Positions 8,036-15,848 of a stretch of DNA of 37,986 nt are shown here, piece by piece; position 1 is the stretch's first letter; each line of letters opens with the position of its first letter. Position numbers and translations under genes: made by a program. A model generated the notes under the pieces. The model did no database searches. It saw only the letters and a program-made list of their open reading frames with translations, and was not told the DNA's origin. Source of the stretch: an uncultured Clostridia bacterium (lineage in GTDB: Bacteria; Bacillota; Clostridia; Christensenellales; Borkfalkiaceae); the NCBI GenBank assembly GCA_934271275.1, contig CAKQRD010000018.1, positions 1-37,986 on the forward strand. Direction: 5' to 3'.

Positions 8036-8355
8036 CCACTCGCTGAGCGAGTGGATAAAAAGCTTAGAGCTATGGACAAAAAAATACTCCTATGGTAAGA
8101 GGAAAGCGACTGACAATCGCAAAGAATCTAAAACACATAGGAGGTAGTCCAATGCAGGACATAACAAGTTTAACACATACAAAGTGGAGATGTCAATATC
8201 ACATAGTATTCGCACCGAAATATCGAAGAAAAATAGTATATGGAAAGTATCGAGTAGAAATAGGTAAGATACTAAGAAAGATATGCGAAAGAATGGACGG
8301 TGTAGAAATAATAGAAGCAAATGCGTGTATAGACCACTTAAATTTGCTTTGTTAA
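8036..8355 (+). mobile_element. IS200-family insertion sequence remnant (left end plus tnpA start)
   Basis: Three features of an IS200 left end survive in order. First, the perfect palindrome CCACTCGCTGAGCGAGTGG (8036-8054) resembles the subterminal hairpin recognised by the transposase. Second, CTCCTATG (8087-8094) pairs with CATAGGAG (8136-8143), which would bury the ribosome binding site GGAGGT (8140-8145), the known translational block of IS200. Third, the first third of tnpA follows. The rest of the element, including the right end, is gone, so it cannot move by itself. Confidence 0.75.
8152..8355 (+). pseudogene. tnpA: Truncated IS200-type TnpA (Y1/HUH transposase)
   Basis: Starting from the ATG 6 bases after the GGAGGT site, 67 residues read as the N terminus of IS200 transposases: HTKWRCQYHIVFAPKYRRK, then a helix and ANACIDH. 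Full-length proteins are about 150 residues and continue with a second histidine (H-x-H, the HUH metal site) and later the catalytic Tyr. Here DH is followed by LNLLC and a stop, so the second His and the Tyr are lost and the protein must be inactive. The junction is near 8338-8345 and abuts, with 4 bases of overlap, the 3' end of the minus-strand SIS gene. Confidence 0.85.
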
Positions 8356-8978
8356 AAAGTAGTTCCGTAATCAGACCTTTTTTCGAAATTATTTTTGTTT
8401 AATCTTTCCCCGACCGCTCCGTTAGGGTGAATTACCGCGAATTCTTCGTTTTTGAATCCGATTCTTTCAATGACTTCCGCTTGAAGCGCGTGAAAAATCA
8501 CTGCGAGAACGGTTGAAGATGTCGTTCCCTGTGAATTATATTTGTCTGTTTCTTTTGTAACTTTCATTAAGAGCAGAGCATCCGCGTTTTTGGCAAGTTC
8601 CGACTCTGCGTTTTCCGTAACAGCGATAATGCGAACCTGTTCTTTTTTGCAAAAAGCTATTATCGGGAGCAACTCTTTGGTTTTTCCTCCACGGGAAGCA
8701 AGTACCATAACGTCCCCGCTTTTCAGGAAACCGAGTCCGCCGTGCAACGCTTCGCTTGGTGAAAGAAAGCTTGCCGTAAGCCCGATACAACGCATAAGGT
8801 GGGTGAAGTGGGCGCAAACAATTCCCGAGTGACCGCACCCCGAACTGCCTATTCGCGGAGACGCGGCAATCAGCTCTACCGCTTTATCGTATTCGCGCTC
8901 GTCGAAAAGTTCGAGCGCACGTTTTATTGCATCGCTTTCCGTCAAAAAAGCGTTTTTCGCCATCGACAGTTTTTTCAT
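8352..8978 (-). CDS. SIS-domain sugar-phosphate isomerase (KdsD/GutQ-like, no CBS)
   Basis: About 208 residues from the ATG at 8978, which follows the YjbQ stop by one base (an in-frame GTG at 8987 is an alternative start). It is a single SIS domain with GSSGCGHSG, SPSEALHGGLGFL, ASRGGKTKEL and the C-terminal HPNGAVGERL, all characteristic of the KpsF/GutQ/KdsD arabinose-5-phosphate isomerase group, but the two CBS domains of those roughly 320-residue enzymes are absent, as in short stand-alone members. Expected reaction: aldose/ketose interconversion of a phosphorylated sugar in the cytoplasm. It is the third gene of a minus-strand operon with a triose-phosphate-isomerase homologue and a YjbQ protein. 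The last 10-15 residues run up to the IS remnant and may be altered by it. Confidence 0.8.
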   Translation of the reverse strand: MKKLSMAKNAFLTESDAIKRALELFDEREYDKAVELIAASPRIGSSGCGHSGIVCAHFTHLMRCIGLTASFLSPSEALHGGLGFLKSGDVMVLASRGGKTKELLPIIAFCKKEQVRIIAVTENAESELAKNADALLLMKVTKETDKYNSQGTTSSTVLAVIFHALQAEVIERIGFKNEEFAVIHPNGAVGERLNKNNFEKRSDYGTTF

Positions 8979-8979
8979 A

Positions 8980-9474
8980 TTATTCACCGAGTATCATTAT
9001 TTGAACCGTACGCTCGCGTGCGCGCGTTTTGTCCCAGTCGATAAAGTAAATAAAGCCGAATTCGCCGAGGTCGGGGGTTCCGTCCTCAATTACCGCCGTC
9101 AGGCTTCTCCCGATAATGGAAGAGATGAGGTGAGCGTCGGTATTGTGGCAACCGCGGGCGTCCTCGCCGTGCTCTTCGGCAAATTTCAACGCTTTGACGC
9201 CGGGGTGCAAATAAATTCCCTCGCGTGAACAAGTAGGAACGATTTTTTCAAATACGTCGATTAAATCCTGTTGTAACGTTTCGAGTCCGGTCATTGACGT
9301 ATCGAACGCGCATTCCTGCGTGATCACCGAGCAGGTGGTATGATGAGAGTATACGACTACTATTCCGTTTTTAATGCCTGATTTTTTAATAGCGTCTTTA
9401 ACTTGTGCCGTTACGTTGTGAAAAGTAACGATCTTGTCGTTTGACCTGACTTGAATTTTGTTTTTATAAATCAT
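8980..9474 (-). CDS. YjbQ/UPF0047 family protein, paralogue 1
   Basis: The 164-residue protein is a full-length YjbQ-family member: SHHTTCSVITQE (the family's HTTAA-like active-site segment, here with a Cys), CHNTDAHL, and the C-terminal block DLGEFGFIYFIDWDKTRARE corresponding to the family's LGxWQxIxLxxFDxxRxR. Some YjbQ proteins have been annotated as thiamine-phosphate-synthase-like, but the physiological role is not settled. Its start has GGGAG upstream and follows the triose-phosphate-isomerase-like gene by 15 bases. Location between two sugar-phosphate isomerase genes, plus a second YjbQ gene in the divergent operon, points to sugar metabolism here; that is inference. Confidence 0.85.
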   Translation of the reverse strand: MIYKNKIQVRSNDKIVTFHNVTAQVKDAIKKSGIKNGIVVVYSHHTTCSVITQECAFDTSMTGLETLQQDLIDVFEKIVPTCSREGIYLHPGVKALKFAEEHGEDARGCHNTDAHLISSIIGRSLTAVIEDGTPDLGEFGFIYFIDWDKTRARERTVQIMILGE

Positions 9475-9489
9475 TGTCCGCTCCCTATT

Positions 9490-10197
9490 TTATATTAAGT
9501 TTTTTAAATCGTCTGCCGCTCTTCTCGTCGCGCGAATCATTTCTTCGATTTTTGCGGCGGGGTCTTTCGCGTTCATGATTCCCGAAGCTGCCCCCGCGCC
9601 CTCCGAGCCTGCCATAATGAAATCGTAAACCTGTTGCCCGTCGGTGATCCCTGCCGCCTGTTCGACGAGAATGGCGGGGTCGATTGCTTTAACGGCGCCG
9701 ATAGTGCGCTTTACGAACCCCATATCGCTTACCGTACCGTTACCGTTTCCGCCGATAAGTTCGGAAGGCTCGGGGTTGATGATATCGGGATGCAGGTGGG
9801 CGAGCGCTTCCGCTTCTTCCGTTGTGTCGGCGCACGCAAAAACCAGAAAATCGAGTTCTCTCGCTCTTTTTATGGTTTCTTTAATCTGAGGCAGAGACAT
9901 CGGTTTTTCGCAATGATTGACGACGACTCCGTGCGCTCCCGCGCATTTCAGGCTTTCCGGCAGTATTGAAGCCATTCCTCTGCCGGGGCGCAGAGTGTCC
10001 ATATAAGGCGCTATTATAATAAGATTTTCTGTGCTTTGCGCAACCGTGCGTATGTCTGCGTAAGGAGTCGTAAACAAAACGTCTATATCGTATTTTTTCG
10101 ACATGGCGTCCGCAACCTTGGCGAGTTCGAGAACTTTATCGCCGTAGATATAATTTTTGGTGCCGATTTCAAAAAACGGAGTTCGTATTTTTTTCAT
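9490..10197 (-). CDS. Archaeal-type triose-phosphate isomerase homologue
   Basis: The 235-residue protein matches the short archaeal-type TIM family. The catalytic set is intact: Lys14 in TKNYIYG, His95 in VVNHCEKP, Glu143 in PEPSELIG, and the phosphate loop AAGITDG (181-187) with GAGAASGIMNAKDP. Canonical TIM interconverts dihydroxyacetone phosphate and glyceraldehyde 3-phosphate; paralogues in sugar loci act on other phosphates, such as the L-erythrulose 1-phosphate isomerase of erythritol catabolism. First gene of the minus-strand operon, with its own promoter at 10234-10263 and AAAGGA before the start. A bacterial housekeeping TIM would normally be a longer bacterial-type protein in a glycolytic operon, so a specialised substrate is likely. 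Confidence 0.85.
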   Translation of the reverse strand: MKKIRTPFFEIGTKNYIYGDKVLELAKVADAMSKKYDIDVLFTTPYADIRTVAQSTENLIIIAPYMDTLRPGRGMASILPESLKCAGAHGVVVNHCEKPMSLPQIKETIKRARELDFLVFACADTTEEAEALAHLHPDIINPEPSELIGGNGNGTVSDMGFVKRTIGAVKAIDPAILVEQAAGITDGQQVYDFIMAGSEGAGAASGIMNAKDPAAKIEEMIRATRRAADDLKNLI

Positions 10198-10233
10198 TCT
10201 TATAATTCCTTTATCGCTTACTGCTATGTTAAA

Positions 10234-10263
10234 AGTATATCACGCTTAAAACTTGTAAGTCAA
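10234..10263 (-). promoter_or_regulatory. Promoter of TIM-yjbQ-SIS operon
   Basis: On the minus strand TTGACT (10258-10263), 18-base spacer, TATACT (10234-10239). It is divergent from the DeoR promoter 62 bases away. Confidence 0.65.
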
Positions 10264-10303
10264 TAAAAATTGTTTGTTTAGCAGTAATTTTGAATAATTT
10301 TTT

Positions 10304-10342
10304 TGATAAAATGACCGTTTTCCCTTGACAAAATGACCGTTT
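10304..10342 (+). promoter_or_regulatory. Tandem operator repeats, likely DeoR-regulator sites
   Basis: Two 17-base direct repeats TGAYAAAATGACCGTTT at 10304-10320 and 10326-10342, identical except T/C at position 4, with start-to-start distance 22 (about two helical turns). The second covers most of the -35 box and the start of the spacer of the DeoR promoter. Sharing by both divergent operons and binding of the adjacent DeoR protein are inferred. Confidence 0.65.
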
Positions 10343-10353
10343 GGTAATATAAT
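10325..10353 (+). promoter_or_regulatory. Consensus promoter of the deoR-type gene
   Basis: Perfect TTGACA (10325-10330), 17-base spacer, perfect TATAAT (10348-10353). A GAGGAG ribosome binding site precedes the ATG at 10375. The operator repeat overlaps the -35, as expected for a repressed or autoregulated promoter. Confidence 0.8.
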
Positions 10354-10374
10354 AGTCGTAAAAGAGGAGACAGA

Positions 10375-11157
10375 ATGAAAAAAACGAAGTTACAGGAAAC
10401 TATTTTACTTAAAGAATTGCAGTTAAGCGGACATATATCGATACGAGACGCAATGGAAAAGATGAGCTTGTCGGAATCTACTGCAAGACGGCTTTTTACG
10501 AGAATGGAAGAAAAAGGGTTGGCGATAAGATCTCACGGAGCGATAGGGCTTCCCAGCAGCACGTATAATTATTATCATTACGATACGTCAAAATCGATGC
10601 ACGTCGAAGAAAAACGGGCGATTGCGCGAGAAACGGTGAAAATGCTCCGCGAAGGGGACACGATTTTTCTTGATTCGGGAACGACGGTTTTCTTGTTCGC
10701 GCTCGCTCTTAACGAGGAAGTTCAGCAAAAACGCTTGAAAAATATTAGGGTTTTTACAAATTCGTTTATGATTGTGGACAATTTGAATCAATTGATTTCG
10801 GTGAATCTTGCGGGGGGCGAGTACCGCTCTCACAGGAAGGATTTTTGCGGTTACGTTACTGAAAAAGTCATAAAAGAATTCCATTATAACAGGTGTATAT
10901 TGGGGACGGACGGTTTCAGCGCGGAAAGCGGTTTTTCAACCACCGATTTTAATACCGCCAGAATTTGCGAAGCGGCAATTTCCCGCTCCGATAACGTGAT
11001 AGTCCTTATGGATTCTCACAAATTCGATAACCCCGCTACTATAAGCTACTCGATGGGCGAAAATATCTCTGCGGTCGTTATAGACGACGGGGTGACGGAA
11101 GAGCATAAAAAAATGCTTACCGACGCGGGAGTGCCGGTTATAGTTGCAAAAAAATGA
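10375..11157 (+). CDS. DeoR-family sugar-phosphate-responsive repressor
   Basis: The 260-residue protein has an N-terminal DeoR winged helix (about 1-60: LKELQLSGHISIRDAMEKM then SESTARRLFTRMEEKG) and a C-terminal DeoRC sensor domain of the ribose-isomerase-like fold, with FLDSGTT, LGTDGFSAESGFST and LMDSHKFD. DeoR-family proteins repress sugar operons and are released by a phosphorylated sugar intermediate. It sits between the divergent metabolic operons, directly downstream of two repeated sites overlapping its own promoter, and a 9-base inverted match to those sites precedes the amidohydrolase promoter. The likely effector is the kinase product of this locus, by family analogy. Confidence 0.9.
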   Translation: MKKTKLQETILLKELQLSGHISIRDAMEKMSLSESTARRLFTRMEEKGLAIRSHGAIGLPSSTYNYYHYDTSKSMHVEEKRAIARETVKMLREGDTIFLDSGTTVFLFALALNEEVQQKRLKNIRVFTNSFMIVDNLNQLISVNLAGGEYRSHRKDFCGYVTEKVIKEFHYNRCILGTDGFSAESGFSTTDFNTARICEAAISRSDNVIVLMDSHKFDNPATISYSMGENISAVVIDDGVTEEHKKMLTDAGVPVIVAKK

Positions 11158-11160
11158 TTG

Positions 11161-11169
11161 AAACGGTCA
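11161..11169. promoter_or_regulatory. Inverted half-site of the DeoR operator motif
   Basis: AAACGGTCA is the exact reverse complement of TGACCGTTT, the core of the repeats at 10304-10342. It lies 17 bases upstream of the -35 of the next promoter, so the same regulator may act there. Only one copy is seen. Confidence 0.4.
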
Positions 11170-11186
11170 AAAATTTTAAAAATCGC

Positions 11187-11215
11187 TTGACAAGGCTTTC
11201 CCGATGTGTTACGAT
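11187..11215 (+). promoter_or_regulatory. Promoter of the sugar-catabolic operon
   Basis: TTGACA (11187-11192), 17-base spacer, TACGAT (11210-11215). It overlaps the possible ATG at 11204, which shows that the amidohydrolase starts further on, at 11240. Confidence 0.65.
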
Positions 11216-11239
11216 AAGGGCATATCAGGGAGGCCTTTT

Positions 11240-12247
11240 ATGTTCGGATACGCTTCAAGCGAATACGATAAGCACGTTTACGAGGAGAAATTAAAGGATT
11301 TTTTGCCCGACTCTTTTATCGACGCACACACGCACGTTTATCCCGCGTCGGTAATGAAAAACAGAGAACCCGATTACTGGCCCGACAGGGTGGCGTTTGA
11401 AAATCCTATCGAAGATTTGAAACAGACCTATGCGGATATGTTTCCCGACAAAAAGGTTACGCCGGTTATTTTCGGGAATCCGAAAGGGGATATTGCCGAG
11501 GGAAACGAGTATTGTTCGCGCGTATCAAAGCGCGAAAAATTACACGCTCTTTATCTTACTCATTATAATATGTCGGGAGAAGAGTTGGAAAGAAACGTGA
11601 TAAACGGCGGGTTTATGGGATTAAAACCGTATTTTTGCAATGCCCGCATCGGAGCAGATCCCGCAGACGCGGATATTTTTGACTTTTTACCGCACGAGCA
11701 TTTAGAGATCGCAGATAAATACGGTTGGGTGATAATGCTTCACGTTTCCAAAAGGGCAAGATTGCGCGACAAATCGAACGTGCGACAACTTATGGAAATA
11801 GAACAGAAATATCCGAACGTTAAGCTTATCGTTGCTCATGTGGGCAGGGCTTATTGCGAGGAAGATCTGGGAGACGCATTCGACACGCTGAAAAAATCGG
11901 AAAAGATGCTCTTTGATTTCACGGCAAACACTTTAAGCGCGGCTATGGAAAGATGCGTCGAAGCGGTCGGCGTAAAAAGACTGATGTTCGGTTCGGACCT
12001 GCCTATAACCAAAATGAAAATGTATCGGGTTACCGAAAACGGAAATTATGTAAACGTCGTGCCGAGGGGGCTTTACGGAGACCTTTCAAACGCGTCGCAT
12101 ATGAGGGAAACGGACGAAAAAAACGTTACGAACTTTATGTACGAAGAGTTGCTCGCATTTAAAAAATGCGCAACAGATCTTTCGCTTAAAAAGGAAGACG
12201 TCGAATTTATAATGCGCCGCAACGCGGAAAAGGTTTTTAATCTGTGA
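11240..12247 (+). CDS. Amidohydrolase-2 family metal hydrolase (lactonase-like?)
   Basis: About 335 residues from the ATG at 11240, chosen because AGGGAGG lies just upstream and the promoter covers the earlier in-frame ATG at 11204. Metal-site motifs of the TIM-barrel amidohydrolase superfamily are visible in order: FIDAHTHVYP, MGLKPYF, MLHVSK, VAHVGRAYC and FGSDLPI. Family members include sugar lactonases (for example L-rhamnono- and L-fucono-lactonases) and decarboxylases. Its position as first gene of an isomerase/kinase operon suggests a sugar-derived substrate, but an isomerase/kinase route does not itself need a lactonase, so the role is uncertain. Confidence 0.75.
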   Translation: MFGYASSEYDKHVYEEKLKDFLPDSFIDAHTHVYPASVMKNREPDYWPDRVAFENPIEDLKQTYADMFPDKKVTPVIFGNPKGDIAEGNEYCSRVSKREKLHALYLTHYNMSGEELERNVINGGFMGLKPYFCNARIGADPADADIFDFLPHEHLEIADKYGWVIMLHVSKRARLRDKSNVRQLMEIEQKYPNVKLIVAHVGRAYCEEDLGDAFDTLKKSEKMLFDFTANTLSAAMERCVEAVGVKRLMFGSDLPITKMKMYRVTENGNYVNVVPRGLYGDLSNASHMRETDEKNVTNFMYEELLAFKKCATDLSLKKEDVEFIMRRNAEKVFNL

Positions 12248-12373
12248 AAATAACGGCTTTGTTATGGTAAATCCGGAAGCCGGTCAAACTGATGAATAAA
12301 TCGAAACGACGTAACGATAAATTACTAAAATAGTTACAAGCGGAAGACAGATGATATAAGCAGGTGATACATT

Positions 12374-13759
12374 ATGAAAAAAATCAAAATAGGCTTTTTA
12401 CCTTTTTACGTTAAGTTATACGACGACGTCGGAGTGGACAGAAAACCGCTGGAAAAATTTTACGAAGAAATAGCGCAACGGTTCGAAGAAGAGTTCGGAC
12501 TCGAAGTAATCAGAGGCGCGGTGTGTCGCCTGAAAGGCGATTTTTCGAAAACGATAAGCGAATTTGAAAATAAGGAGGCAGACGTTATAGTCACGCTGCA
12601 TCTTGCCTATTCGCCGTCGCTCGAATGTGCGGACGCGCTTTGCGCAACAAAACTCCCCGTTGTAGTGCTTGATACCACCGAAAGTTACGAGTTTTCGCCA
12701 AGCACCGATCCCGACGCACTTATGAGAAATCACGGAATACACGGCGTAATGGATATGTGCTGTCTGTTGGAACGCGGAAACAAAAAGTTTTCAGTCGTTG
12801 CGGGGCATATTAACGGCGACGTTTTGAAACGCGCGTTCGATCTCGTTCGCGCCGCGGTTGCTTCGCGTGCGCTTTTCGGTAGCAGAACGGGCGTAATCGG
12901 CGGAAGATTTGCCGGTATGGGCGATTTTATTACCGAAGACGATATGCTTAAATCACGTTTCGGTATAGAAGTAGTCCGTGCGAGCGACGATGAACTTAAA
13001 ACGCTTGTACGCGAAGTGTCCGAAGAGGAAATAAAGGCGGAAAAAAGATATTATGCCGAAAATTACAGGACACGCGGTGCGATTGACGAAAAGCTTCTGG
13101 ACGTGACGGCGACTGCTAACGTAGCGACGCGGAAATGGATAGAAAGAAAACGACTTGACGCGTTCACAATGAATTTTATGGATATAAATTCAAAGAATCT
13201 TTCCACCGTGCCGTTTATAGAATGTTGCGAAGCTATGCGCCGCGGAATCGGATATGCGGGAGAAGGCGATATATTGACCGCGTCTTTTGCGGGAGCTATG
13301 GAAAAAGCGTTCGACAAAACGTCGTTTGCCGAAATTTTCTGTCCGGACTGGAAGGGCGACAGACTGTTCATAAGTCATATGGGCGAAATGAATTACGCCG
13401 TGGCAAGCGAAAAGCCGGTTATGGAACAATGCGAATTTATATATTCCGATGCGGCTGACTGTTTCAAAGGTTACGCGTGTTTTAAAGGCGGAAACGCGAT
13501 TTTCTGCAACGTGTGTCGCGGAGCGAACGACGAATGGAAACTTATTTTGTCGGAAATAGAAATGCAGGACGTCGGTAACGATTCGTTTTCGCAGGCGATT
13601 CGCGGATGGTTCAAGCCGAAAAACGCAAGCGTGTCGGATTTCCTTGAAGCTTTGAGCGAAAACGGCGGTACGCATCACAGTTTTATCGTTTACGATACGA
13701 GCGTTAAGGCAATGAAATATTTCGGAAGACTTCTGGATTTAAAAACGGTGGTAATTTGA
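12374..13759 (+). CDS. L-fucose/L-arabinose isomerase-family sugar isomerase
   Basis: The 461-residue protein has the FucI/AraA fold pattern: N-terminal Rossmann-like domain beginning KIKIGFLPFYVKLYDD, a central domain, PFIECCEAMRRGIGYAGEGD containing a predicted catalytic Glu, HMGEMNY, and a C-terminal GTHHSFIVYD with the metal-binding His. It is shorter than E. coli FucI (591) and AraA (500), as in the broad family often annotated only as L-fucose/L-arabinose isomerase C-terminal domain proteins. Expected reaction: Mn-dependent aldose to ketose isomerisation in the cytoplasm. A 126-base gap separates it from the amidohydrolase; its stop overlaps the kinase start (TGATG), so the two are translationally coupled. 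The precise sugar is not readable. Confidence 0.8.
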   Translation: MKKIKIGFLPFYVKLYDDVGVDRKPLEKFYEEIAQRFEEEFGLEVIRGAVCRLKGDFSKTISEFENKEADVIVTLHLAYSPSLECADALCATKLPVVVLDTTESYEFSPSTDPDALMRNHGIHGVMDMCCLLERGNKKFSVVAGHINGDVLKRAFDLVRAAVASRALFGSRTGVIGGRFAGMGDFITEDDMLKSRFGIEVVRASDDELKTLVREVSEEEIKAEKRYYAENYRTRGAIDEKLLDVTATANVATRKWIERKRLDAFTMNFMDINSKNLSTVPFIECCEAMRRGIGYAGEGDILTASFAGAMEKAFDKTSFAEIFCPDWKGDRLFISHMGEMNYAVASEKPVMEQCEFIYSDAADCFKGYACFKGGNAIFCNVCRGANDEWKLILSEIEMQDVGNDSFSQAIRGWFKPKNASVSDFLEALSENGGTHHSFIVYDTSVKAMKYFGRLLDLKTVVI

Positions 13760-15195
13760 TGAACGATTTGTTTTTAGGAGTAGACGTAGGCACGACGGGA
13801 ACGAAAAGCGTCGTCGCGGACGTTGACGGCACAGCGTTCGGAAAAGGATATTACGGATACCCGCTGATTACTCCGTTTGAGGGAGCGTCCGAACAGGATC
13901 CGAACGAGTGGTATAAAGGAACGATCGAAAGCGTGCGCACGGCTATAAAGGGAATTAACCCCGACAGGATAAAAGCGGTTTCGTTTTCGGCGCAGGGCGG
14001 AAGTTTTTTCGTTGCCGAAAAACGAGAAGAGACGTTTTTTCCTCTTATCGACGCTCTGACGTGGATGGACGTAAGAGCGAACGAACAGTTTGTTCGCGTT
14101 TCAAAAATTATTTCTCCCGACGAGTTTTATAAAATAACGGGTTGGCGCCTTTCACCATCTTCTATGTTTTGCAGGTTGCTGTGGCTGAAAGAAAACGAGC
14201 CTGACGTTTTTAATCGGGCGGACGCGTTCTTTACGACTTCCGATTACGTTCATTATAAATTTACGGGCAAACGTGTTATTGATTATACGAGCGCTGCCCT
14301 TACGGGGCTTTTCGATATAAAAGAGAAAAAATGGAGCAGAAAACTGATAGACATCGTAGGAATATCCGAAAATCAGTTGCCGTTGCTTATGAATGCGGGC
14401 GAAAAAATAGGCACAATCAAGGCAGACGTAGCCGAAGAAGCTGGGTTAAATAATTTAGCGACGGTCGTTTGCGGAATTCACGACCAGTACGCTTCGTCGA
14501 TCGCTTCGGGAGCGGTGCGGGAAAACGACGTGTTTATTTCTGCGGGTACGACTTGGGTGGCGTTCGGAATAAGTCGGGAGTTGTGTTTTTCAAAGGGGTA
14601 TCTGTCGCCGTGTCCACACCCGTTCGGCGGGTACGGGGTAATCGGTTCGGCTGTAAGCTCCGGTACGATTATGGAATGGTTAAGAAAACAATTCTCCGTA
14701 TCTTTTGAAGAAATAGAAGAGCAGACTAAAAAACGAAAACCTGACCGTAATTTGTTCGTGTATCCCTTTTTGACGGGATGCGGAGATTACAGACAAGAAA
14801 AAAACGTTCGGGCGTCGGTTATAGGACTTTCGCTCGGACACGACAGGTTCGACGTGATTCGCGCGGCAATGGAGGGCGTGGCGTTCGAGATAAAAACGCT
14901 TCTTAAAGAGTTTGAAACGGCGGGGGTGAACGGCGGAAGGATAACCATCGCGGGCGGCGGAGCAAAAAACGGAACGTGGGTCGAAATTCTCGCCGCGGTT
15001 CTCGGTAGAGAGATTTTCGTATTGTCCGAAAAAGATATATGCGCTGCGGGTGCCGCTGCCCTTTCGAGCGGAAATTATTCGGCAAAGAGTTTGACGTGCA
15101 AAGTAATCGTACCGGACAAAAGACCGGTCGAATTTTATGAAGAAAAATATTCGCGCTACAACGCAAGCGTCGGGCGCGCGACAATTATAGAATGA
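13759..15195 (+). CDS. FGGY-family carbohydrate kinase
   Basis: About 478 residues from the ATG at 13759 that shares a base with the isomerase stop. FGGY hallmarks: LGVDVGTTGTKSVVADVDG (N-terminal phosphate loop), ALTWMDVRA (near 98-106), GIHDQ with the presumed catalytic Asp242, SAGTT (261-265), and GGGAKNGTW in the C-terminal ATPase domain. Typical family length is about 500. It would phosphorylate the ketose made by the isomerase (xylulo-, fuculo-, rhamnulo-, ribulo- or erythrulokinase type). Its product should be the substrate for the isomerase-type enzymes of the divergent operon and the likely inducer of the DeoR protein; both are inferences. Confidence 0.88.
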   Translation: MNDLFLGVDVGTTGTKSVVADVDGTAFGKGYYGYPLITPFEGASEQDPNEWYKGTIESVRTAIKGINPDRIKAVSFSAQGGSFFVAEKREETFFPLIDALTWMDVRANEQFVRVSKIISPDEFYKITGWRLSPSSMFCRLLWLKENEPDVFNRADAFFTTSDYVHYKFTGKRVIDYTSAALTGLFDIKEKKWSRKLIDIVGISENQLPLLMNAGEKIGTIKADVAEEAGLNNLATVVCGIHDQYASSIASGAVRENDVFISAGTTWVAFGISRELCFSKGYLSPCPHPFGGYGVIGSAVSSGTIMEWLRKQFSVSFEEIEEQTKKRKPDRNLFVYPFLTGCGDYRQEKNVRASVIGLSLGHDRFDVIRAAMEGVAFEIKTLLKEFETAGVNGGRITIAGGGAKNGTWVEILAAVLGREIFVLSEKDICAAGAAALSSGNYSAKSLTCKVIVPDKRPVEFYEEKYSRYNASVGRATIIE

Positions 15196-15209
15196 AAAGG
15201 AGAAACACA

Positions 15210-15830
15210 ATGGAATTTAAAATTTATCAAAAAGAGCTGGAATTGCAGTCGAGAGGCTTCGAGCCTACTTTTCACGACGTATCGAAAGAAATTATCGAAA
15301 TAGTCAAAGCCTCCGGTGTTACTAACGGCACCGTATGCATAGCTTCTCATCACACGACCTGTTCGGTTATGGTTCAGGAATGTTCTCACGATATAGATAA
15401 ATGGGATCTGGAATATCTGCAACACGACCTTCTCGATATTATGAAAAAACTCGTTCCGTCTTATGACGAAGAACATCAATATCGTCACCCCGGACCTATA
15501 CATAGTCAATTCGGGCGTTACGTTAACGAACCGGGAGATTTTACCAGTCTTAACACCGACGGACATTTGCGTTCGGTATTTTTCGGAAGAAGCGAAACGA
15601 TGACGATAAAGGACGGAGTGCTTGACGGAGGCGAATTCGCTCATATTTATTTTGTTGACTGGGATTGCGTAAGGGCTCGCCGCAGACAACTTAACGTAAC
15701 CGTTATGGGAACGAACGAGTCGGTCGGCGACAGAAAGTGGAACGGAGGTCAAGTCGTAAACACGCTGCGTAAGTTCACAGACGAAGAAAAAGCGTACGAC
15801 CCTCACTACGACTTACAGCAAAAAAGATAA
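15210..15830 (+). CDS. YjbQ/UPF0047 family protein, paralogue 2 (C-terminally extended)
   Basis: The ATG at 15210 is preferred over the one at 15192 because AAGGAG lies 7 bases upstream. About 206 residues. It shares SHHTTCSVMVQE, NTDGHL and GEFAHIYFVDWDCVRARRR with the paralogue at 8980, but carries an insertion around residues 90-110 (HPGPIHSQFGRYVNEPGDF) and a C-terminal tail of about 40 residues. The pair is clearly homologous yet divergent, implying distinct substrates or a heteromeric complex rather than a recent duplication. It starts 14 bases after the kinase stop. Its role is unknown; sugar metabolism is inferred from context. Confidence 0.83.
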   Translation: MEFKIYQKELELQSRGFEPTFHDVSKEIIEIVKASGVTNGTVCIASHHTTCSVMVQECSHDIDKWDLEYLQHDLLDIMKKLVPSYDEEHQYRHPGPIHSQFGRYVNEPGDFTSLNTDGHLRSVFFGRSETMTIKDGVLDGGEFAHIYFVDWDCVRARRRQLNVTVMGTNESVGDRKWNGGQVVNTLRKFTDEEKAYDPHYDLQQKR

Positions 15831-15848
15831 TTGAAAAAAGGAGCGGTT

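Noticed and set aside
8092..8151. Upstream in-frame ATG extending the IS200 transposase
   Set aside because: This stretch is the leader hairpin region of IS200; the ATG at 8152 follows the GGAGGT site and matches the family start.
11204..11239. Twelve extra N-terminal codons for the amidohydrolase
   Set aside because: The ATG at 11204 lies between the -35 and -10 boxes of the promoter, whereas the ATG at 11240 has AGGGAGG in front.
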